From an uncultured Bacteroidota bacterium (GTDB taxonomy: Bacteria; Bacteroidota; Bacteroidia; Flavobacteriales; Flavobacteriaceae), in assembly GCA_902561795.1 (NCBI GenBank), contig CACERG010000009.1, forward strand, positions 1 to 64,000: DNA of 64,000 nucleotides, read 5' to 3'. Every line of letters begins with the position of its first letter. Positions within the stretch are counted from its first letter, which is position 1. Both the position numbers and the translations under genes were made by a program. The notes beneath the pieces are model-generated. The model saw only the letters and a list, made by a program, of their open reading frames with translations, ran no database searches and was not told where the DNA came from. This document shows, piece after piece, positions 8,574-17,159 of the stretch.

Positions 8574-9683
8574 TTAAGCAAACATATCTTTTACTTTCTC
8601 AAAAAATGACTTGTCAGATTTTTCCGGATGTGGAGTAAAATTTGTATCTCCCTGCATTTTTTCAAAAAATTGACGTTGTTCTTTGTTTAACGTTTTGGGA
8701 GTCCAAACATTAACGTGAACTAATAAGTCTCCATTGCCGTAACTATTTAAACTAGGAAGACCTTTACCTCTTAATCTAAGGGTTTTTCCAGATTGAATCC
8801 CAGACTCTAATTTTATTCTAGCTTTACCATCAATCAGGCTTAACTCCTTAGAAACTCCTAGAGCGGCTTCAGAAATGCTTATGTACATGTCATAATGTAA
8901 ATGTTGGCCCTCTCTTACAAATTTATCATGTGTTTCCTCTTCTATTAATACTAATAAATCTCCTGAAACTCCGTTAGAATGTGCTTCATTGCCCTTACCA
9001 TTAAGTTTAAGCTGCATTCCTTCTTCAACACCTGCGGGAATTTTAATGGATACTGTCTCTTCTTTTTTTATCATACCATTACTGTCTGAACCAGAAGGAC
9101 GGTTAAGTAAAACTTTTCCACTACCACCACAGGCTGGGCATGTGGAAGCGGTCTGCATGCGTCCGAGAATAGTATTAGCGATTTTTACAATCTGACCAGT
9201 ACCTTTACAATTTGAACAAGTACCATATTTAACACCTGGAGCTTGTACTTTTCGTGGTACTTTTATTTTTTTTTCAATTCCACTAGCAATTTCTTCTAAA
9301 GTTAATTTAACTCTAATCCGCATATCAGAACCCTTTGATCGTCCCTGAGCTCCGCTGCCAAATCCTCCACCAAAACTTCCTCCAAATGCGCTTCCAAAAA
9401 TATCTCCGAACTGGCTAAATATATCCTCCATGTTCATCCCTTGCCCAAAACCTTGTCCACCTTCAAAAGCTGCATGCCCATATTGATCATATTTATTTCG
9501 CTTTTGTGGGTCACCAAGAACCTCGTATGCTTCAGCTGCTTTTTTAAAATTCGATTCAGCTTGTTTGTCACCTGGATTTTTATCTGGGTGAAATTTAATC
9601 GCCTTTTTTCTATAGGCTTTTTTTATCTCTGATTCCGATGCATTTTTGGAAATGCCTAATATGTCGTAATAATCTTCTTTCAT
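8574..9683 (-). CDS. dnaJ: Chaperone DnaJ (Hsp40) with a reduced zinc-finger region
   Basis: Co-chaperone that delivers unfolded proteins to DnaK and stimulates its ATPase. The 369 residues show the J domain with HPD at residues 32-34, a Gly/Phe-rich linker (about 73-118), a central cysteine region and the C-terminal substrate-binding domains. Only two of the usual four CxxCxGxG repeats remain (Cys156/159 and Cys182/185), so at most one zinc site can form; this matches my memory of other flavobacterial DnaJ proteins. It starts 2 bases after grpE and ends before a terminator at 8465-8486. Confidence 0.95.
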   Translation of the reverse strand: MKEDYYDILGISKNASESEIKKAYRKKAIKFHPDKNPGDKQAESNFKKAAEAYEVLGDPQKRNKYDQYGHAAFEGGQGFGQGMNMEDIFSQFGDIFGSAFGGSFGGGFGSGAQGRSKGSDMRIRVKLTLEEIASGIEKKIKVPRKVQAPGVKYGTCSNCKGTGQIVKIANTILGRMQTASTCPACGGSGKVLLNRPSGSDSNGMIKKEETVSIKIPAGVEEGMQLKLNGKGNEAHSNGVSGDLLVLIEEETHDKFVREGQHLHYDMYISISEAALGVSKELSLIDGKARIKLESGIQSGKTLRLRGKGLPSLNSYGNGDLLVHVNVWTPKTLNKEQRQFFEKMQGDTNFTPHPEKSDKSFFEKVKDMFA

Positions 9684-9685
9684 TT

Positions 9686-10216
9686 TTATTGTCCAACAAC
9701 AACTTTTGGATATCGAATTATTTTCTCTCCAAGTTTATAACCTAGTTCAATAACATCAATTATTTTGCCCTTTTGATTTTCATTTGTAGCTTTTATTTGA
9801 CTAATAGCCTCATGAAGATCAGAATTAAAAACATCACCAACTTCAACCTTCGTTTCCTCTAATCCATTAGATTTCAAAGAGTCATTGAATTTGTTAAAGA
9901 TAAGTTCAACACCTTTTTTATCAAAACCCTTTGAATCCTTTTCAATTTGTAGGACTGCTCTTTTAAAATCATCTAAAACTGGTATAAGTGAAGTTATTAC
10001 CTCTTGATTAGCTGTTTTAAATAAATCGAGTCTTTCTTTTGCAGTTCTTTTTTTAAAGTTTTCGAATTCAGCAAATAGTCTTAAATACTTTTCTTTTTCA
10101 AGAGCAAGGTCTTGCTTAAGCTCATTAAACTGTGAGTCAGACTTAGAAACTCTAGTTTTTTTTGTATTCTGTTTTTTTGATTTAGTCGTTTTGTTAGTAA
10201 TTACTTTTTTTGCCAT
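9686..10216 (-). CDS. grpE: Nucleotide exchange factor GrpE
   Basis: Releases ADP from DnaK in the DnaK-DnaJ-GrpE chaperone cycle. About 176 residues: a Lys/Thr-rich disordered N-terminus, a long coiled coil containing the family motif [18 protein letters not shown], then VLDDFKRAV and the C-terminal beta domain ending [19 protein letters not shown]. The ATG at 10216 (MAKKVITNK) is preferred over an in-frame TTG two codons upstream. dnaJ follows after 2 bases, the standard grpE-dnaJ operon order. Confidence 0.95.
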   Translation of the reverse strand: MAKKVITNKTTKSKKQNTKKTRVSKSDSQFNELKQDLALEKEKYLRLFAEFENFKKRTAKERLDLFKTANQEVITSLIPVLDDFKRAVLQIEKDSKGFDKKGVELIFNKFNDSLKSNGLEETKVEVGDVFNSDLHEAISQIKATNENQKGKIIDVIELGYKLGEKIIRYPKVVVGQ

Positions 10217-10279
10217 AGACAATATTTAATATTTATTCAGAATACAAAATTTTTGCCACTCTCAAAAAATGCCAAAATG

Positions 10280-11203
10280 TCATGGCTCAATCTTGTTAAC
10301 TAGGTCTTCCATTGCTAATTCAATATTTTCATATTTGAAATTAAACCCTTTATCTAATACTTTTTGTGAACTAACCCAGTGACTATCTAATACCAAATGG
10401 CTCATTTCACCAATTAAACTTTTCAAAAGATATTTTGGAAATGGGGGAAGAAAAAAAGGACGTTTTAAGGCTTTTGCTAAAGTCTTAGCCAGTTTTTCTT
10501 GAGAAACAGGTTTTGGCGAGACCGCATTGAATATTCCATCCCAATTGTCTTTATAAGCTTTAAAGAATATTTCTACCAAATCATTAATGTGAATCCAAGG
10601 CTGGCCTTGATTCCCATTGCCAAAGTATGTTCCTAGCCCGAGGGATGTTGGAATTTTTAAAGCTTTAAGTACCCCTCCTGAAAAGGACAATACTAATCCA
10701 ATCCTTATTTTTGCCACAGGAATATTCAAAGAACTGAAATTTTCAATTTCTTTTTCCCAAGCAACCACTACTCTTTCCATGAAAGAATTTGAGGTAGTAT
10801 TAGTTTTTTCTGTTTGAATCTTTTTAAATTCTGAGGGATAAATTCCAATTGCGGATGCTGATACAATATTTTTTATATTAAAGGATTCAATATTATTTTT
10901 TAAACTCAAAAACAATAAACGTGTTGAGTCAACTCTGCTGGATAAAATATCTTTTTTATTAGATTTTGTCCATGGTTTTGATATTCTTGACCCTGCTAAA
11001 TGAATAATTGAATCAACACCATCAAAACATTTTAAGTCCAAAATTTTTTTAGCTGGGCTCCAGTAAAAACCGCTTGCACCTTTTATTGAATGAATTTTAG
11101 ATTTTTTAGTTGTTAGAAAATTTACTTTTGCCCCTGTAGAAAAAAATTTTTCTATTAATACTTTACCTATAAGTCCCGTAGCACCAGTAATAAGTACTTT
11201 CAT
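10280..11203 (-). CDS. TIGR01777-family NAD(P)-binding epimerase-like protein
   Basis: A 307-residue extended short-chain dehydrogenase fold. It opens with the Rossmann motif MKVLITGATGLIGK and continues with the family landmarks SIIHLAGSRI, WTKSNKKDILSSR, SASAIGIYP, KIRIGLVLS, QPWIHINDLVEIF and the C-terminal DUF1731 part LPPFPKYLLKSLIGEMS. E. coli YfcH and plant SulA-like proteins belong here; the substrate is not known. It lies 60 bases downstream of mnmD on the same strand and 63 bases before grpE. Confidence 0.85.
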   Translation of the reverse strand: MKVLITGATGLIGKVLIEKFFSTGAKVNFLTTKKSKIHSIKGASGFYWSPAKKILDLKCFDGVDSIIHLAGSRISKPWTKSNKKDILSSRVDSTRLLFLSLKNNIESFNIKNIVSASAIGIYPSEFKKIQTEKTNTTSNSFMERVVVAWEKEIENFSSLNIPVAKIRIGLVLSFSGGVLKALKIPTSLGLGTYFGNGNQGQPWIHINDLVEIFFKAYKDNWDGIFNAVSPKPVSQEKLAKTLAKALKRPFFLPPFPKYLLKSLIGEMSHLVLDSHWVSSQKVLDKGFNFKYENIELAMEDLVNKIEP

Positions 11204-11263
11204 AATTTTGTATCATTAATTATCTTAAACAATATTAATTTAAATTATGCTGTAAATTTAGTT

Positions 11264-11953
11264 CTAAAAATTAAGTTTTATTCCTCTTAACATTTCCCTT
11301 TTTCCAGGTGGACCTGGAAGTCTTTGAGTATGAAATCCTGCATTTTTTAAACTACGCCTAACACTCCCTTTTGCACAATAACTTACCCATACCCCTCCAG
11401 GATTTAAGATATCAAAACATTTTTTCATAAGTTCAGGGGCCCATATTTCGGGTTGCGCGTGTGCTCCAAATGCATCGTAGAATATAATGTCATACATATC
11501 CCTCGATTTAAATTTTTCAAATAAAATTTCCTTTTTAATTATACTGAAATTTGGAGCTATTTGATGCTTGATTTCCCATTTTAATTTTGAAAATTCTTCA
11601 AAATTTTGAGTGGAATTTTTCTCTTTGAAAAATTGATCATAATTTAATTCTTTGAGTTGTGTTATTGAAATTGGATATGCTTCCAATGAGGTATAATCTA
11701 TTTGTTTTTTGATTTCTAAAGAATTTAAATATGTCAGAAATGCAATCAATCCTGTGCCATATCCTAATTCCAAAATTCTGCATTTAGCATTGGAACTTTC
11801 TTTCGACCAATATTCAAGTCCTTCGTTTATATATACAAATTGAGATTCAGTTAATGCTCCTTTTCGTGAGTGGTATACCTCTTTTAATTTCTCAATATAT
11901 AAAGTTGAGGTTCCATCCTCAGTAGTTATAGATACTTTCTTAGATCTTTGCAT
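11264..11953 (-). CDS. mnmD: tRNA wobble-uridine methyltransferase MnmD-like
   Basis: Resembles the MnmD methyltransferase that adds the last methyl group of mnm5(s2)U34 in tRNA using S-adenosylmethionine. It has 229 residues and stands alone, without the FAD-dependent MnmC2 oxidase domain fused in E. coli MnmC. Landmarks are YHSRKGALTESQFVYI, the SAM-binding ILELGYGTGL, IIFYDAFGAHAQPEIW and GGVWVSYCAKGSVRRSL with LPGPPGKREML at the end. Single-domain MnmD is common in Bacteroidota. Confidence 0.85.
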   Translation of the reverse strand: MQRSKKVSITTEDGTSTLYIEKLKEVYHSRKGALTESQFVYINEGLEYWSKESSNAKCRILELGYGTGLIAFLTYLNSLEIKKQIDYTSLEAYPISITQLKELNYDQFFKEKNSTQNFEEFSKLKWEIKHQIAPNFSIIKKEILFEKFKSRDMYDIIFYDAFGAHAQPEIWAPELMKKCFDILNPGGVWVSYCAKGSVRRSLKNAGFHTQRLPGPPGKREMLRGIKLNF

Positions 11954-12093
11954 ACAACAAATTTTAAGGTTTTTTATTTATCAAGTTCAATTACATTAAA
12001 AGTAACATTTGAATCAATAAATAAATTATTGTAAAATAGGTTACTTAATTGAATCAAAAAAAACTAATTTTGATTTAAAGATTATTGTAAGTT

Positions 12094-13170
12094 ATGATTG
12101 GGGTTGATAAAACATCAAAACTTTTAAGAATAGAAACTGCAACAAAATCCAAATTGACAGATGTAAATTTCGATGATATTGTTTTTGGTAAGACATTTAC
12201 TGATCATATGTTTATATGTAAGTATATTGATGGTAAATGGCAAAACCCCGTTATCCAACCCTTTCAGCCGATAACTTTAGATCCTTCTGCAAGTGTACTC
12301 CACTATGGGCAAGCTGTTTTTGAAGGAATGAAAGCTTTTAAAGATGATAATGGAACTGTTTGGCTTTTTAGACCAGATGAAAATTTTAAGAGGTTAAATC
12401 GTTCAGCGCACCGCTTGCAAATTCCTGAATTCCCTGAAGATTATTTTTTTGAAGCGCTAAAAAAACTAATAAGGCTAGACAGTGGTTGGATAAAACAAGG
12501 TGTGGGTAATTCTCTTTATGTAAGACCTTTTGTTTTTGCTAGTCAAGCAACTGTGCAGGCAATTGCTTCATTGGAATATACATTTCTAATTATCTGTTCT
12601 CCTGCAAAATCATATTATGATGGCGGAGATATAAATGTCTTAGTAGCTGAAAAATACAGTAGAGCTGCTAACGGGGGAGTTGGATTTGCAAAAGCTGCTG
12701 GAAATTATGCGGCACAATTTTATCCAACATCAGAAGCAACGAAAAAAGGTTTCCAACAAATTATTTGGACAGATTCTGAGAATCATAAATATCTTGAAGA
12801 AGCAGGTACAATGAATATTTTCTTTAAAATAGATGGAAAGTTAATCACCTCTCCAGTCAATGACCGTATACTTGACGGGGTAACTCGAAAAAGTATAATT
12901 ACTATAGCTAAGGATAAGGGAATTGAAGTTGAAGAAAGACCATTAAGTATTGATGAAGTTGTTGAAGCTCACAAAACTGGAAAACTTGAAGAAATTTTCG
13001 GAACTGGAACTGCAGTTGTCGTTTTGCCTATTAACAGTTTCTCCTACAGAGACGTTTCATATAGCTTACCACAAAAAACTGATTTGGCTGAAAATCTAAA
13101 AAAGGAACTTGTTGCGATACAATACAATCAGACCGAAGACCCATACGATTGGACAGTTAAAGTTGATTAA
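12094..13170 (+). CDS. ilvE: Branched-chain amino acid aminotransferase
   Basis: Fold-type IV PLP enzyme transferring the amino group of glutamate to the keto acids of valine, leucine and isoleucine. The 358 residues include HYGQAVFEGMKAF, the PLP-lysine segment GVGFAKAAGNYAA, EEAGTMNIFF and EIFGTGTAVVV. It completes the leucine route begun by leuA/leuB but is transcribed separately. TAATTTTG at 12065-12072 fits the -7 consensus, although the nearest TTG is only 13 bases upstream of it. It overlaps the convergent MazG-like gene by 4 bases. Confidence 0.93.
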   Translation: MIGVDKTSKLLRIETATKSKLTDVNFDDIVFGKTFTDHMFICKYIDGKWQNPVIQPFQPITLDPSASVLHYGQAVFEGMKAFKDDNGTVWLFRPDENFKRLNRSAHRLQIPEFPEDYFFEALKKLIRLDSGWIKQGVGNSLYVRPFVFASQATVQAIASLEYTFLIICSPAKSYYDGGDINVLVAEKYSRAANGGVGFAKAAGNYAAQFYPTSEATKKGFQQIIWTDSENHKYLEEAGTMNIFFKIDGKLITSPVNDRILDGVTRKSIITIAKDKGIEVEERPLSIDEVVEAHKTGKLEEIFGTGTAVVVLPINSFSYRDVSYSLPQKTDLAENLKKELVAIQYNQTEDPYDWTVKVD

Positions 13171-13559
13171 CTTTTTTTAAGGATTTTTTCAATATTTGGT
13201 TTAAAGTAGTTAGGTCCCTTTAAGACCTTCCCATCTTCCCTATAAATCGGTTTTCCATCGGCTCCTAACTTACTCATATTACTTCTTTGTATTTCATCAA
13301 AAATAGCTTCTATTTTATCCTGAAATCCATGGGAAATTATCGTCCCACATAAAATATATAGCATATCTCCCAAAGCATCTCCAATTTCAATTAAATCATT
13401 TGATTTAACTGCTTGTAAGTATTCTTCATTCTCTTCTTTCATTAAATTGTATCGTAACTCGGTAATTTCAGAAGATATGTTTGATTTAGGTTTGTGCTCT
13501 ACACTAAGTCTAAATGCATTATGAAATTCTGTAACTGCTTTTATTGGTTTTTTAATCAT
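13167..13559 (-). CDS. MazG-like nucleoside triphosphate pyrophosphohydrolase
   Basis: A 130-residue all-alpha NTP pyrophosphatase of the MazG/HisE-like superfamily, expected to hydrolyse (d)NTPs to monophosphates. The metal-binding motifs are visible as EENEEYLQAV (ExxE) and EIGDALGDMLYI (ExxD). The C-terminal stretch with GADGKPIYREDGKVLKGPNYF is also found in homologues annotated as phosphoribosyl-ATP pyrophosphohydrolase-like. No his genes are nearby, so a housecleaning role is more likely. Confidence 0.8.
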   Translation of the reverse strand: MIKKPIKAVTEFHNAFRLSVEHKPKSNISSEITELRYNLMKEENEEYLQAVKSNDLIEIGDALGDMLYILCGTIISHGFQDKIEAIFDEIQRSNMSKLGADGKPIYREDGKVLKGPNYFKPNIEKILKKS

Positions 13560-13614
13560 TTTGTTTAATTGTAAATGGTATTATTATTTCTAAATTAGTC
13601 AAAAAAAGAAGTAG

Positions 13615-13803
13615 ATGTTTTCTAATGGTCAGATGATCTTTGGGATTTTATTTTTTTTTGTTTTTCTCGGAGTAATAATACTTCAATATAGAACAGATAA
13701 AAAAACTCAACCCAGTTACTTTAAGGGAAGCTACAAGGTGTTATTAGGATTTATAATTGCATTTACGATTTTACTAACAATTAAAATTCTTACACAAAAA
13801 TGA
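13615..13803 (+). CDS. Small two-helix membrane protein, unknown function
   Basis: A 62-residue protein with hydrophobic segments at about 8-24 and 42-58 joined by a short basic loop (RTDKKTQPSYFKGSYK). Its stop overlaps the crcB start in an ATGA arrangement, so the two are translationally coupled. Small membrane proteins of this kind are frequent in flavobacteria; I cannot assign a function, though the coupling suggests an association with the fluoride channel or simple co-expression. Confidence 0.6.
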   Translation: MFSNGQMIFGILFFFVFLGVIILQYRTDKKTQPSYFKGSYKVLLGFIIAFTILLTIKILTQK

Positions 13804-14177
13804 AAGCCTTTTTGTTAATTTTTTTAGGTGGAGGTTTAGGAAGTTTAACTCGATTTCTTATCTCAAAACTAATCCCTGTTTCAAAAAATAACTTTCCTTT
13901 AAATACACTTATTGCTAATTTTGTTGGCTGTTTTTTGATAGGTTATTTAATTGGCTGGTTTTTAAATAAATATGGCCACCAAAATGAACTATATCTTTTT
14001 TCAATTATCGGATTCTGTGGTGGACTCACCACATTTTCAACTTTTAGTAATGAAAGTTTATTGCTGCTGAAATCAGATAATTTTATAACTTTTTTAAGCT
14101 ACATATTGATTAGTATTATTGGAGGAATACTTTTAGTTTCTCTAGGTTATTATTTATCCAAATTATCAACTCCATAA
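13800..14177 (+). CDS. crcB: Fluoride ion channel CrcB/Fluc
   Basis: A 125-residue, four-helix membrane protein that exports toxic fluoride as a dual-topology dimer. The family signatures GGGLGSLTRFLIS, NTLIANFVGCFLIGYL and GFCGGLTTFSTFS (including the Asn of helix 2 and the Phe-box region) are all present. It is coupled to the preceding 62-residue gene by a 4-base overlap, which leaves no room for a fluoride riboswitch directly upstream. Confidence 0.92.
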   Translation: MKAFLLIFLGGGLGSLTRFLISKLIPVSKNNFPLNTLIANFVGCFLIGYLIGWFLNKYGHQNELYLFSIIGFCGGLTTFSTFSNESLLLLKSDNFITFLSYILISIIGGILLVSLGYYLSKLSTP

Positions 14178-14294
14178 TGATTATATCTTTTTTTAAGGAT
14201 ATCTTAAAAAAGCCTTAAATAATTTTGCAGCCTGTAATAATTTATGGCTTAAAATTTCGATTACACAAAAATGAAAAACATCGAGGTTTTTTCT

Positions 14295-14325
14295 TTGGGG
14301 TAATATTTTTACTTAGTTATGTTTG
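14295..14325 (+). promoter_or_regulatory. Bacteroidota-type promoter for the porin-amtB operon
   Basis: TTG at 14295-14297, a 20-base spacer, then TATGTTTG at 14318-14325: an exact match to the -33 TTG / -7 TAnnTTTG pattern recognised by the Bacteroidota primary sigma factor. It lies 33 bases before the porin ATG, leaving a short leader. Upstream at 14189-14211 is an AT-rich inverted repeat (TTTTTTAAG / CTTAAAAAA) that may be the crcB terminator. Confidence 0.7.
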
Positions 14326-14358
14326 ATCACTAAATTTTAAAACAAAACTTTATTTATT

Positions 14359-15408
14359 ATGAAAAACAAACAAAACTTTTTAATATTTTGCCTTGTTGCG
14401 TTGTTAAGTTTTACAACAACAACTGTTATGGCTCAAGATGATGATACTGCTGATGAACCAACATTTAGCTTCAGCGGTAGTGTGGACACTTACTTCAGAG
14501 CAAGTTTTTCAGAGGACCCTGTAGCTCCTGGAACCTCTTTTGCTGACTTAAATGGATTTGCATTAGGTATGGCAAACTTTATTGTTTCTTATGAGGGTGA
14601 AAAATCTGGATTTGTAGCAGATGTAGTTTTTGGACCAAGAGGTTCAAACGCAGTTTTTGGTTCAGTAAGAGATTCTTTTGATGGACCGGGTTACGGATTT
14701 TCTTCAGAAATGGTGAACCAGCTTTATGCTTATTATAATCTTTCAGATAATGTAACATTTACGCTTGGTAACTTCAATACCTTTTTGGGTTATGAAGTAA
14801 TTTCACCTGTAGCAAACTTTAATTATTCAACTTCTTACATGTTCTCGTATGGTCCTTTTTCACATACAGGTGCAAAACTAGATTTTAGTGTTTCTGATGA
14901 TGTTTCTATAATGTTAGGTGTATTTAATCAGACTGATCAAACTGAGGCTAATTATGATCGTTATACTGCATTTGGTGCTCAACTAGGTCTTTATGGACAA
15001 TACATAAACTATTTAGGTGGTGATGGATATTCACAAATTGATTTCACTGGTGGTATCGACTTATCAGACAGTTTCTTTTTAGGAATAAATGCTACAACAG
15101 CATCCTTGGAAGGGGATACTGGTTTCGCAGGGGTAGCTCTTTATCCTCAGCTATCAGCTAGTGATAGTTTTGCAATAGGATTAAGAGGTGAATTCTTTTC
15201 TGAAACAGATGGTTTTGGAGCCCTTGTTGATGATGGAGACGCAGATAACTTTTCAGTTACATTAACTGGAAGCTTCACCTCGGGAAATTTCATATTCAAG
15301 CCTGAATTTAGAATAGATTCTTGTTCATCTGAAATCTTTGCGATTTCACCAACCGAAATGTCTGATAGTTTATCGTCATTCGTATTTGCTATGATATATA
15401 GCTTCTAA
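14359..15408 (+). CDS. Outer-membrane beta-barrel porin linked to ammonium uptake
   Basis: A 349-residue exported protein with a clear signal peptide (cleavage near AQDDD, residue 26) and alternating aromatic/polar strands throughout, ending in a terminal aromatic residue (MIYSF) as outer-membrane barrels do. It lies 16 bases before amtB under one promoter, so it probably forms the outer-membrane pore that supplies ammonium or other small solutes to AmtB. Similar porin-amtB pairs are common in flavobacteria. Cys residues and Asp-rich loops give no specific ligand. Confidence 0.75.
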   Translation: MKNKQNFLIFCLVALLSFTTTTVMAQDDDTADEPTFSFSGSVDTYFRASFSEDPVAPGTSFADLNGFALGMANFIVSYEGEKSGFVADVVFGPRGSNAVFGSVRDSFDGPGYGFSSEMVNQLYAYYNLSDNVTFTLGNFNTFLGYEVISPVANFNYSTSYMFSYGPFSHTGAKLDFSVSDDVSIMLGVFNQTDQTEANYDRYTAFGAQLGLYGQYINYLGGDGYSQIDFTGGIDLSDSFFLGINATTASLEGDTGFAGVALYPQLSASDSFAIGLRGEFFSETDGFGALVDDGDADNFSVTLTGSFTSGNFIFKPEFRIDSCSSEIFAISPTEMSDSLSSFVFAMIYSF

Positions 15409-15424
15409 CTTTAAAATTTAAAAT

Positions 15425-16690
15425 ATGTTAAATACTTTACTTATAAATTTGCCGCTCTTAATTCAAGATACAGCTGCTGTTGAAGGGGACATGGGTATGC
15501 TATGGATGCTATTATCCGGAATACTAGTTTTCTTCATGCAAGCTGGATTTACTTTAGTTGAGGCGGGTATGACAAGACCTAAAAACGCAATTAATATAGC
15601 AATGAAAAACCTGCTTGATATAAGTGTAGGGTCAATTACTTACTGGTTAGTTGGTTACTCATTAATGTATGGTGATACTTCTAACGGATACTTTTTCTGG
15701 GGTGGATTATTTCAAGGAGAAGGAGCCGATCTGTTTTTCCAAACTATGTTTGCTGCCACAGCGGCAACAATTGTTTCTGGTGCTATAGCAGGTCGAACAA
15801 AATTTGAAACTTATGCAATTTTTACACTAGTAATGACTGCAATTATTTATCCAATTTCAGGTGGATGGCAATGGCAAGGTTCAGGTTGGTTAACTGAGTT
15901 AGGGTTTATTGACTTTGCTGGTTCTTCAATCGTTCACGGTGTAGGTGGTTTTGCAGCTCTTGTTGGAGCTTACATGGTTGGACCAAGAATTGGAAAATAT
16001 GTCGATGGAAAAGTTATGCCTATCCCCGGTCACAATATGGTATCTGCAACTTTAGGTGTATTTATACTTTGGCTTGGTTGGTACGGCTTTAATGGTGGTT
16101 CTCAATTAGCTTGGGGTGGTGATGACGCTACTGGCGCTTCGACTGTTGTACTTGTTACAAATTTAGCTGCAGCTGCTGGCGCTATGGGTGGTTTGCTAAC
16201 TACTTGGATTTACTTAGGCAAGCCTAATATCGCACACACTCTTAATGGCGCATTGGCTGGATTAGTTAGTATTACTGCAGGTTGTGGTAATATGACTGCG
16301 GGTGGTGCTGTTATGGCTGGTTTGATTGGTGGTATTATAGTGGTTTTTTCTATTGAGCTTATAGAGAAGAAACTAAAAGTTGATGATGCCATCGGTGCTG
16401 TCTCAGTACACGGTGTATGTGGTTTTTGGGGTACCATAGTAATTGGACTTTGGGGCGTTGATGGAGCAGATGGCATTGGTTTATTCAATGGTGGCGGTGG
16501 AGCCCAGTTTGTTGCTCAACTTATCGGAGCTATTGCATACATGGTATGGGCAATGGTAATGTCATTTATTGTATTTGCAGCCCTTAAATACACGATAGGT
16601 CTTAGGGTTAGTGAAGAAGAAGAAGTCGGAGGACTTGATATGTCTGAGCACGGTCAAATTGCTTATCCAGGTAAAAGAGTTCGAGAATAA
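15425..16690 (+). CDS. amtB: Ammonium transporter
   Basis: Inner-membrane trimeric channel that imports ammonium under nitrogen limitation. The 421 residues carry about 11 membrane helices, the signature segment WLGWYGFNGGSQ and the two pore histidines His171 (IVHGVGGFA) and His329 (SVHGVCGFWG). Tryptophan- and phenylalanine-rich gate segments are conserved. It is second in the porin-amtB operon, closed by a strong terminator, and PII lies 104 bases beyond. PII is expected to plug AmtB when glutamine is plentiful. Confidence 0.96.
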   Translation: MLNTLLINLPLLIQDTAAVEGDMGMLWMLLSGILVFFMQAGFTLVEAGMTRPKNAINIAMKNLLDISVGSITYWLVGYSLMYGDTSNGYFFWGGLFQGEGADLFFQTMFAATAATIVSGAIAGRTKFETYAIFTLVMTAIIYPISGGWQWQGSGWLTELGFIDFAGSSIVHGVGGFAALVGAYMVGPRIGKYVDGKVMPIPGHNMVSATLGVFILWLGWYGFNGGSQLAWGGDDATGASTVVLVTNLAAAAGAMGGLLTTWIYLGKPNIAHTLNGALAGLVSITAGCGNMTAGGAVMAGLIGGIIVVFSIELIEKKLKVDDAIGAVSVHGVCGFWGTIVIGLWGVDGADGIGLFNGGGGAQFVAQLIGAIAYMVWAMVMSFIVFAALKYTIGLRVSEEEEVGGLDMSEHGQIAYPGKRVRE

Positions 16691-16715
16691 AGTTTAGTTT
16701 AAATTTTATAATCAA

Positions 16716-16749
16716 AAACCTCTTAAACATTTGTTTAAGAGGTTTTTTT
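16716..16749 (+). terminator. Rho-independent terminator after amtB
   Basis: A perfect 13-bp stem (AAACCTCTTAAAC / GTTTAAGAGGTTT) with an ATTT loop, running into a T tract. It separates amtB from the PII gene. Confidence 0.9.
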
Positions 16750-16794
16750 ATATCATCTAGTTAAATTTTGTTTATTTGCTTTTAAATTAAACAA

Positions 16795-17133
16795 ATGAAA
16801 AAAATAGAGGCAATTATTAGAAAATCAAAATTCAATGATGTAAAGGAAGCTTTACATAGTGTTGAAGTGAATTTCTTCAGTTATTGGGATGTAACAGGAG
16901 TTGGAAATGAAAAGCAGGGACATGTATACAGAGGAATTAATTATAGTACATCTGAGATTCAAAGGAGGTATTTATCTATTGTTGTGAATAACGAATTTGT
17001 GCAAACAACAATTGACGCAATTTTAAAATCAGCTGCAACAGAAAAAGTAGGTGACGGTAAAATTTTTATTACACCGGTTGAAGAAGCTTACCGGATAAGG
17101 ACTGGTGAAAAAGGCAAGGCATCACTTAAATAG
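16795..17133 (+). CDS. glnK: Nitrogen regulatory protein PII
   Basis: A 112-residue trimeric signal protein that senses 2-oxoglutarate and ATP/ADP and binds AmtB. Conserved parts are the N-terminal MKKIEAIIRKSKF, the T-loop with YRGINYSTSEIQ, and the nucleotide-binding GDGKIFITPVEEAYRIRTGEKG. Tyr50 is in the position uridylylated in enterobacteria and Ser51 lies near the position phosphorylated in cyanobacteria; which, if either, is used cannot be told. Placement after amtB supports the GlnK name. An amidohydrolase starts 26 bases later, without a visible terminator. Confidence 0.93.
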   Translation: MKKIEAIIRKSKFNDVKEALHSVEVNFFSYWDVTGVGNEKQGHVYRGINYSTSEIQRRYLSIVVNNEFVQTTIDAILKSAATEKVGDGKIFITPVEEAYRIRTGEKGKASLK

Positions 17134-17159
17134 ATCTATTTTAGTTTAAAATTTAATTA

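Noticed and set aside
13560-13800. Fluoride riboswitch before crcB
   Set aside because: crcB overlaps the preceding small gene by 4 bases, and the short region before that gene shows no pseudoknot-like conserved core.
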